Assembly: GCF_011065405.1 (NCBI RefSeq)
Contig: NZ_CP047056.1
Span: forward strand, 828,747-892,746
Reading direction: 5' to 3'
Origin: Succinivibrio dextrinosolvens
GTDB taxonomy: Bacteria > Pseudomonadota > Gammaproteobacteria > Enterobacterales > Succinivibrionaceae
DNA length: 64,000 nt
The position numbers were made by a program, and so were the translations under genes. The notes under the pieces are model-generated. The model saw only the letters and a list, made by a program, of their open reading frames with translations. It was not told where the DNA came from and did no database searches. Below are positions 58,314 through 64,000 of the stretch, in pieces (position 1 is the stretch's first letter; every line of letters begins with the position of its first letter).

Positions 58314-60026
58314 TTAAGCTTCAGCCACTCTTGAAGAGAATCTATTCTTAACAGTATGAACAATTACAGATAGACCAAGAGCTACCAGCATACATGCCAT
58401 TACAACAAGTACAAAACCAAGACCTACCAGCACACCGTTTGAATTCCACTGCTGAGAGATAACCTGAGTAACGCCCCACAGACTCATAATCAGCATGAAT
58501 ACCATAGGCACAAAGGCTACTAGCCAGTTGACATTCTTAGAAAGCAGCCATAATGAAATTACCAGAAGAGTCAAAGCAGACATCAGCTGATTTGAAGCTC
58601 CGAAGATTGGCCATAAAGAAGCAGCTTCACCACTTAGCGCCATGTACATTGATACAGCGACAATAGAGAAAGATGCAACATATTTGTTCATGAAAGCCTT
58701 TCTTACCATACCTACAGAAACAGTCTTGTTTTCGCTGACTTTATCCTCAGATGACTTAGCCTTAGGCATAAACAGTTCCTGACAAACAAAACGACCGAGT
58801 CTTGTTGCTGTATCCAGAGAAGTCATCATAAAAGCTGAGATGGCTAAAGAGATGAAAACCTTTGCAAGTGATGTATCAAGGCCAAGAGCACCGCAGAAAT
58901 TTGAAATACCAGTAGCAAATGCTGCAGGAGGATTCTTGCCAAGCTCAGAGAATTCAGTATGTCCCATAGACATAACAGCAACAAGAGCCATGATGCCTAA
59001 AACACCTTCAATAAGCATTGAACCGTAGCCGATAGGTAATGCATCGCTTTCCTTGTTAAGCTGCTTTGATGTTGTACCAGAAGCAACCAGAGCATGGAAA
59101 CCAGAGCAGGCACCACAGGCAATGAAAATAAACAGAGCAGGTACCATATCTGTCATCTTGCCGTCACCGGTTACAGCAGCAAAGCCTTCAAAGGAAGACA
59201 TCTTGATTTCAGGGCCGTAAGCAAGAATTGAGGCAAAGCCTAAAGCCAGCATTGCATAAAGAAGCCATGAGTTCATGTAGTCTCGAGGCTGAAGAAGCCA
59301 CTGAACAGGCATTACTGAAGCTACAAAGATGTAGATTGCAAGTACACCAATCCAGAATGATCTTACATTCTCTGGAGCGATATTGAATGCAGTTTCAACA
59401 TTCAGAGGGAAGCTTTCACCAAGGTAAACTGATAGAAATACTAATGGAATAAAGATTGCAGAAGCGCTCTTTAAACTAAAATTCAAATTAATTGTAGTAA
59501 AGGCAAATAGAGGAGCCATGAAAATAAACAGCAGAGATGCTGTTGCAACCTCAGGGAATTTTGTGAACAGTCCAGCGATAAGAAGAGTAAAAATTGCAAC
59601 CACCAGAACCAGACACAGCAGACAGAATCCTAAGAACAGCTGTCTTCCGGTAAAGCCCATCATTTTTTCCATAACGAAGGAAACAGATCTTCCCCTATTA
59701 CGTACAGAGATAACCAAAGCTGCAAAATCATGGAATGCACCGATAAACACACATCCTACCAGTATCCATATCAATGCAGGAAGCCAACCGAAATAAGCTG
59801 CCATAATAGGACCAACAATTGGGCCAGGACCAGCAATTGAAGCAAAATGATGTCCAAAAAGAACAGGAGCTCTTGTTGGAACGTAATCAACACCGTCCAT
59901 ATTTGTATGTGCAGGTGTAGGTTTCTTTGGGTCTATTGAAAATAATTTCTTTAAAAAATTTCCGTATGTGAAATATGCTAAAACAAAGTATGCTAAGCAA
60001 ATACAGAATAGTACACTGCCTGTCAT
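58314..60026 (-). CDS. cstA: CstA-family carbon-starvation/pyruvate or peptide transporter, short form
   Basis: Inner-membrane transporter with about 14-16 hydrophobic segments. CstA motifs include GVDYVPTRAPVLFGHHFASIAGPGPIVGPIMA near residue 45, ALIWILVGCVFIGAFHDFAAL and a C-terminal FGASNQLMSALTLLVIS. About 570 residues against 701 in E. coli, so it is the short form. Two starts are possible: ATG at 60026 with GGTG upstream (chosen), or at 60056 without a good site. In E. coli CstA takes up peptides or pyruvate under starvation. Confidence 0.88.
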   Translation of the reverse strand: MTGSVLFCICLAYFVLAYFTYGNFLKKLFSIDPKKPTPAHTNMDGVDYVPTRAPVLFGHHFASIAGPGPIVGPIMAAYFGWLPALIWILVGCVFIGAFHDFAALVISVRNRGRSVSFVMEKMMGFTGRQLFLGFCLLCLVLVVAIFTLLIAGLFTKFPEVATASLLFIFMAPLFAFTTINLNFSLKSASAIFIPLVFLSVYLGESFPLNVETAFNIAPENVRSFWIGVLAIYIFVASVMPVQWLLQPRDYMNSWLLYAMLALGFASILAYGPEIKMSSFEGFAAVTGDGKMTDMVPALFIFIACGACSGFHALVASGTTSKQLNKESDALPIGYGSMLIEGVLGIMALVAVMSMGHTEFSELGKNPPAAFATGISNFCGALGLDTSLAKVFISLAISAFMMTSLDTATRLGRFVCQELFMPKAKSSEDKVSENKTVSVGMVRKAFMNKYVASFSIVAVSMYMALSGEAASLWPIFGASNQLMSALTLLVISLWLLSKNVNWLVAFVPMVFMLIMSLWGVTQVISQQWNSNGVLVGLGFVLVVMACMLVALGLSVIVHTVKNRFSSRVAEA

Positions 60027-60111
60027 TTCATTCACCAAATTTTTTGAATTATTCATTTAAGTCAGAATAAAGACAATAGGACTCGCAGACGAGTTACCTG
60101 CGATCTAGAGC

Positions 60112-60166
60112 ATGAGCTTTGTGAGCTTTTGATATGATTTTTATCTTAATGGTTTGAGATAAAATC
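60112..60166 (-). promoter_or_regulatory. leader hairpins upstream of cstA
   Basis: Two inverted repeats in the cstA 5' region: GATTTTTATCTT / AGATAAAATC (about 60134-60164) and CTCGCAG / CTGCGA (about 60081-60107). They may form a leader structure; a role in CsrA-type control is known for cstA in E. coli but is only suggested here. Confidence 0.35.
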
Positions 60167-60500
60167 GACTTGAACGTGGGTAATGTTCTTTGTCGTTTTC
60201 ATTATTAAATGCCTTTATTTATAAATAGTCAATATTTATTTATATGCAACATAGAATTATTTATTGTGCATTTTACGCAACACATAAAATCAATCAAAAA
60301 TTCAGTAAGTTATAAAGAAAATCTTCCTCCTTATCTTTAATTTATTAATTATTACAATTTAAATAAATCCGGATTTTAAGAGACTTACAACAATTTTGAC
60401 TCAATATGGGGCAGAAATATAATAAAGAGCCTTCCGAAAAACTTATAACCTCATCGAGAAAAAAATTAAACGAATATTCAGAAACTTTTATCAAGTAATA
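60167..60500. other. AT-rich upstream region, no gene
   Basis: Between the cstA leader and the IS element; includes TGTGCATTTTACGCAACACA, a loose inverted repeat. No coding frame is convincing. Confidence 0.4.
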
Positions 60501-60544
60501 GGCACGCTAAACCCACGCAGTTTACTGCGGGGATAAAGCGTGCC
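60501..60544. repeat. two-tier palindrome, left end of the IS element
   Basis: Outer 8-bp stem (60501-60508 with 60537-60544) enclosing an inner stem (60513-60520 with 60525-60532, one mismatch), loop TTTA. Confidence 0.75.
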
Positions 60545-60564
60545 GATTAGAAAATGGATATTTT

Positions 60565-60822
60565 CTAATCAGGTGTGTTCTGTTGTTCTATATATTGTCT
60601 AATAATAGAAATTGAGGCTCCTCCACAACTGCATGCAAAATAGGATGGTGACCAAAGAGCTTTCCCCCAAAGATTTTTTTGTATAGAGGGATAATTCTTT
60701 TTTCTGATAATTAGACTCGAATAGCCTTTGAGAGCTTGAACCTTTTTTGAGATTGTAACTTTTGGAGGATAACAGACTAGCAGATGGACATGCAAATTGT
60801 AAACACAATGTCGGCCGTGCAA
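60565..60822 (-). pseudogene. tnpA: Internally deleted IS200-type TnpA (Y1 transposase)
   Basis: The frame begins at TTG 60822 (no ATG; an upstream in-frame TAG closes it) and gives only 85 residues against about 140. The N-terminus CVYNLHVHL (His-x-His, residues 11-13) is joined straight to the later segment LLVCYPPKVTISKKVQALKG. The catalytic-tyrosine end LWSPSYFACSCGGASISIIR plus QYIEQQ (Tyr77) is intact. In complete TnpA, two HVHL-type segments are separated by about 55 residues; these are lost here, which looks like deletion between the repeats. Catalysis is unlikely. Confidence 0.85.
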
Positions 60823-60891
60823 AAATTCTGTTTTTTTCTTATACTATCATCTTCAATTGTTAATAATCTTGTTAGAGTCCTTTCATCGTAA

Positions 60892-62181
60892 ATGAATATC
60901 AACTGGAAACAGGCATACAGATATAGGTTAAGACCTAATGGCGCACAGCAGAGAAGATTACTTCAGCTCTGCGGCTCTGCCAGATATGCATGGAACCAGG
61001 TCTTGACTGGAAGAAATGAGGAATATAAGGAATATCTTGAAGACATCGAATCAGCCAAATGCTGGGGAGAAGATGTTTCTTTAGTACCAAAGCCAAGACC
61101 TATAAATAGATTTTCATTTACATATGATCTTAATAAACTGATGGCAGAGGAAGAAAACAGCTTTCTCAAGACTCAGGGGCACTCTCAGGTGCTGCAGCAA
61201 AAGATGCAGAATTTATACAGTGGCTTCAGCCGGTTCTTCAAAGGCAAAGGCGGATATCCTCAATTCAAGACCAAAAACGGATACAACTCTATAAGATTTC
61301 CTCAGGGCATAAATCTGGATGAGAAGAATCAGAGGATCTTTCTTCCAAAGACCGGTTTTGTAAGGTACAGAAAGTCCAGAGATATAGAAGGAGACATAAA
61401 GAACGTAACCGTCTCATTCTTTTCTGGAGAATGGTATGTATCTATACAGACTCAGAAAGAAATAGAAGTACCTGAGATAAATCTAAAAACCATGTTAGAG
61501 ACTGAGTCTGATAATGCTTTGGGTATAGATATGGGCGCAGTACGCTTCTGCACCTTCTCTGACGGACGTTATGAAGAGTCACTAAAGAGTAATGAGCTTA
61601 CCCGTCTTGATGAAAAGATAGCTATTGTTCAGAGACAGCTCAAAAACAAAAAGAAAGGTTCTAACAGAAGATTAAGACTAATAAAGAGAATTTCCAGACT
61701 TCATCAGAAGAAAGCCAATATACGTAATGACAGACATCAGAAGCTCAGCACACTGATTTGCAATAGCCACGCTATAGTTGTTGCTGAGGAGCTGAAGATC
61801 AAGAATATGACGAAAAGTGCAAAAGGAAGCCTGTTAAATCCTGGTAAGAATGTAAAAGCAAAGTCAGGACTTAACCGTTCCATTCTATCTGAAGGCTGGG
61901 GAAAATTCTTTAAGATGATTGAATACAAGCAGAATAAAAGAGGTCATATCTTTTTACAGATTAACCCCAGGAATACCAGCAGAACCTGTCCTAAGTGCGG
62001 TCATATCTCCAAAGATAACCGAAAAACTCAGGCTGTGTTCTGCTGCAAAAGCTGTGGATATACAGCCAATGCAGATGAAAATGCAGCGAAAAATATCCTA
62101 AGGGAAGGTCTATCCCGGCTAGCACAGGAAGTGAACTCCAAAAGGAGTCAGCACTGTGAACCCACCGAAGCTGAACAGTAA
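60892..62181 (+). CDS. tnpB: TnpB, RNA-guided nuclease, second copy
   Basis: RNA-guided nuclease of the IS200/IS605 group, 429 residues. RuvC residues: Asp213 in GIDMGAVRFC, Glu299 or Glu300 in VVAEELKIKNM, and Asp395 in TANADENAAKNIL. The zinc ribbon is complete (TCPKCG, FCCKSCG). The N-terminal WED-like part YRYRLRPNGAQQRRLLQLCG is normal for TnpB. It differs from the TnpB at 8157 in length and sequence, so two subfamilies are present. Active site intact. ATG start with no clear ribosome site, common in these elements. Confidence 0.93.
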   Translation: MNINWKQAYRYRLRPNGAQQRRLLQLCGSARYAWNQVLTGRNEEYKEYLEDIESAKCWGEDVSLVPKPRPINRFSFTYDLNKLMAEEENSFLKTQGHSQVLQQKMQNLYSGFSRFFKGKGGYPQFKTKNGYNSIRFPQGINLDEKNQRIFLPKTGFVRYRKSRDIEGDIKNVTVSFFSGEWYVSIQTQKEIEVPEINLKTMLETESDNALGIDMGAVRFCTFSDGRYEESLKSNELTRLDEKIAIVQRQLKNKKKGSNRRLRLIKRISRLHQKKANIRNDRHQKLSTLICNSHAIVVAEELKIKNMTKSAKGSLLNPGKNVKAKSGLNRSILSEGWGKFFKMIEYKQNKRGHIFLQINPRNTSRTCPKCGHISKDNRKTQAVFCCKSCGYTANADENAAKNILREGLSRLAQEVNSKRSQHCEPTEAEQ

Positions 62182-62230
62182 TGTCAGCAGTAGGAATCCT
62201 CTTGTTTCAGCAAGAGGAGGAGGTCAAATA
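62182..62230 (+). ncRNA. predicted omega-RNA end of the second TnpB element
   Basis: Gene-free right end with hairpin TCCTCTTG, loop TTTCAG, CAAGAGGA, then AGGAGGTCAAA. In related elements the guide RNA ends here and the adjacent DNA supplies the guide. Position and structure only. Confidence 0.4.
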
Positions 62231-62272
62231 CCATCGAACATATCAGTTTTCTGCACCGTAAATAAGCCTTAA

Positions 62273-62304
62273 CTGTTACCATAGTCTCTTGTTTTTGCTA
62301 GAAT
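62273..62304 (+). promoter_or_regulatory. candidate sigma-70 promoter of bioF
   Basis: TTACCA, a 17-base spacer, TAGAAT, about 30 bases before the bioF ATG. It is a moderate match; no BirA operator of the E. coli type is seen. Confidence 0.5.
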
Positions 62305-62331
62305 TGTTTCATTCAAAAGAGAGCTTTAGAC

Positions 62332-63498
62332 ATGAATTTATACGATAGAATGCAGAAGAGTCTCGAAAACAACCGCCATAATGGTGTTTTCAGAACAATA
62401 ATTCCCAAGATTCAGAATAAGGGAATGATAAAAATTGATTCTAAAGATTATCTGAATCTTTCATCTAACGATTATCTAGGACTGGCCTCTGACAGTAATT
62501 GTCTAAACGAATTTTACGAGGAATCTCATTCTCAGTTATTAAGAATGTCTTCCTCAGGTTCGCCACTGCTCACTGGAGCACATGAAAGTTACGCTCAGGT
62601 ATGTGAGGTTATGGAAAACTTATTCCATAAAAAAGCAACCTTTTTCAACAGTGGTTTTTCTGCTAACAGCGGAGTATTAAGCATTTTAGGAGCAGAAGAT
62701 ACTCTGATAATAGCAGACAAGCTTGCTCATGCATCAATGATTGACGGACTTACCGCTTCAAAGGGAAAGTTTCTGCGCTATGCCCATAACGACTATGACC
62801 ATCTGGAACGACTGATACAGAAGAGCGAAATTTCTTACGAGAATATAATCATTGTTACTGAAGCTGTTTTCAGTATGGACGGAGACAGGTGTGATCTAAA
62901 AAAACTCGTAGAATTAAAACACAAATATCAGAACATCTACATTTATGTCGACGAAGCTCATGGCTTTGGCGTTTTGTCTGAAGATGGCAGCGGTCTCTGC
63001 GGTTCTTTAGGTCTTATTGATGAGGTTGATTTTATCCTGACAACTTTTGGAAAGGCCATTGCCTCAGAAGGAGCCTGTATTCTTACAAACGAAACAGCCA
63101 GAGATTACATTATCAATAACTCCAGACCACTGATTTTCTCAACTGCCCTATCGCCTTACACGTTTGCACATGAAGCTTTCATGGTTAATTATATGAAGAA
63201 ACGAAATGATCTGCGTTTAAGGCTCGATAAACTAAGTTCATATATCCATCAGACTCTGAATGAGTGTAACTTTGAAAATGTTTCCTCTTCTCAGATTATT
63301 CCTCTAATCACAGGAGACAATGAAAGAACATTAAAAGCCAGCGAATTTTTTAAAGAGCACGGAATATATGCTATGCCAATAAGACATCCGACTGTTCCTG
63401 CTGGAAAGGGCCGACTAAGAATATCACTTAATGCAGGATTAAATGACAGTCAGATTGAAATGCTTGCAGATACAATCAGGGCTTTTTCAAGGAAATAA
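62332..63498 (+). CDS. bioF: 8-amino-7-oxononanoate synthase
   Basis: PLP enzyme that condenses pimeloyl-ACP/CoA with alanine in biotin synthesis. Visible are the N-terminal LNLSSNDYLGLASD, SGSPLLTGAHESYAQVCEVM near residue 75, the catalytic region VTEAVFSMDGDRCDLKKLVEL, VDEAHGFGVLSEDGSGL and the PLP-lysine motif LTTFGKAIASEGACI near 240. 388 residues, as usual. AGAGAG precedes the ATG. Its stop is one base before the bioG start, so they are translationally coupled. Confidence 0.95.
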   Translation: MNLYDRMQKSLENNRHNGVFRTIIPKIQNKGMIKIDSKDYLNLSSNDYLGLASDSNCLNEFYEESHSQLLRMSSSGSPLLTGAHESYAQVCEVMENLFHKKATFFNSGFSANSGVLSILGAEDTLIIADKLAHASMIDGLTASKGKFLRYAHNDYDHLERLIQKSEISYENIIIVTEAVFSMDGDRCDLKKLVELKHKYQNIYIYVDEAHGFGVLSEDGSGLCGSLGLIDEVDFILTTFGKAIASEGACILTNETARDYIINNSRPLIFSTALSPYTFAHEAFMVNYMKKRNDLRLRLDKLSSYIHQTLNECNFENVSSSQIIPLITGDNERTLKASEFFKEHGIYAMPIRHPTVPAGKGRLRISLNAGLNDSQIEMLADTIRAFSRK

Positions 63499-63499
63499 C

Positions 63500-64000
63500 A
63501 TGAAACAGTTATTTATAAAACAAAACCATAGCCAAAAACTTAATCTAATCTTTTTAGGTTACGGTCAGGACGGAGCTATCTTTGACTCACTAAAAAATCA
63601 GGAATGCGGAGATATAGCACTGGTTTACGATTACGAGAACGATGACTTTGATATCTCACTTTATAGAGAATACTCCTCAATAAACCTTATTGCCTGGTCC
63701 ATGGGAGTAATGATTGCCCCAAAAGTTCTGAATCAATACGGAATACTGGATAAAGTAGTTAACTCCTCAGCAATTAACGGAACTTCTGAAGGCATCGATG
63801 ATAATTACGGAATTCCGCCTAAGATTTGGGATGCAACCATTGATGCACTTTGCGAAAGTGCAGTTCTAAAGTTCTATCGTAGAATGTGCTTTGATCCAAA
63901 GCTTTACGAAGAATATTTAAAACACAGACCACAGAGAAATATTGAATCACTCAAAGCAGAACTTATCTATATCCGCGAATTTGCCAAAAAGCCTAACGTA
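63500..64000 (+). CDS. bioG: BioG, pimeloyl-ACP methyl ester esterase (3' end outside window)
   Basis: Hydrolase of the BioG/BioH class, releasing pimeloyl-ACP from its methyl ester in biotin synthesis. The frame is open from the ATG at 63500 to the right edge, 167 codons. The nucleophile elbow AWSMGVMIAPKVL (Ser67) and FLGYGQDGAIFDSL near the start fit BioG, as does AINGTSEGIDDNYGIPPKIW. One base separates it from bioF. The Asp-His part of the triad is only partly visible before the edge. Confidence 0.88.
   Translation, partial: MKQLFIKQNHSQKLNLIFLGYGQDGAIFDSLKNQECGDIALVYDYENDDFDISLYREYSSINLIAWSMGVMIAPKVLNQYGILDKVVNSSAINGTSEGIDDNYGIPPKIWDATIDALCESAVLKFYRRMCFDPKLYEEYLKHRPQRNIESLKAELIYIREFAKKPNV

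Larger units (their letters stand above)
60501..62230. mobile_element. IS200/IS605-type element with tnpB and a damaged tnpA
   Basis: Divergent tnpA (minus) and tnpB (plus), the IS605 layout. The left end is a two-tier hairpin at 60501-60544: outer GGCACGCT/AGCGTGCC with inner CCACGCAG/CTGCGGGG, loop TTTA. The right end has TCCTCTTG/CAAGAGGA at 62197-62218. Limits are approximate. The design of the left end matches that at 8031-8074. Confidence 0.8.

Overview
The window looks like chromosomal DNA from a low-GC, motile, fermentative gammaproteobacterium. The evidence is Vibrio/Pseudomonas-like flagellar gene order behind a sigma-54 promoter, a complete mal operon with enteric-like MalF and MalG, and a 16S gene of gammaproteobacterial type. 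The family Succinivibrionaceae is my best guess from the overall gene content; it is inference and has not been tested by alignment.

Layout. (1) 1-6336: flagellar basal-body/export operon fliE-fliF-fliG-fliH-fliI on the minus strand, with a near-consensus sigma-54 promoter; fliI runs off the left edge. (2) 6.5-24.2 kb: housekeeping and accessory genes: a lipoprotein-type asparaginase, a solo TnpB element, tyrS-rpiA, anmK with a membrane metallophosphoesterase, a GH36 alpha-galactosidase, pncC, a DUF2802-like protein, an alpha/beta hydrolase, a GNAT acetyltransferase, a MATE exporter, a CaCA antiporter, and a divergent Rrf2 regulator/NmrA-like oxidoreductase pair around a perfect 21-bp palindrome. 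(3) 24.4-28 kb: a ribose-type sugar ABC operon whose binding-protein gene carries an in-frame amber codon. (4) 28.5-35.2 kb: an EamA transporter, pgpA, and a full rRNA operon (16S, tRNA-Glu, 23S, 5S) on the minus strand, with a consensus promoter and terminator. The spacer tRNA has a CUC anticodon. (5) 35.2-43.3 kb: MsbA-like ABC exporter, DUF2333 protein, aspartate/aromatic aminotransferase, a second MATE exporter and a polar amino-acid ABC operon. (6) 43.5-51.4 kb: a HAD phosphatase, a tiny YjfB-like motility protein behind a FliA-type promoter, then malE-malF-malG-malK with a large extra periplasmic segment in MalG, and an AraC regulator upstream. (7) 51.6-58 kb: a DtxR-like regulator, a Fur-like regulator lacking the usual metal site, a 53-residue FeoB-associated Cys-rich protein, a cold-shock-like membrane protein, nadA, a pRiA4b-like protein and a long Sel1-type protein. 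(8) 58.3-64 kb: a short CstA, an IS200/IS605 element with an intact TnpB and an internally deleted TnpA, then biotin genes bioF and bioG, the latter cut by the right edge.

The gene set points to a host-associated anaerobe living on sugars and maltodextrins, with amino-acid uptake and polar motility. I found no CRISPR array, prophage or classical defence island. The most unusual items are the broken sugar-binding protein, the tRNA-Glu(CUC) in the rRNA spacer, the TnpA deletion between two HVHL repeats, the MalG insertion, the metal-regulator cluster without FeoB, and the nadA-linked pRiA4b/Sel1 pair.
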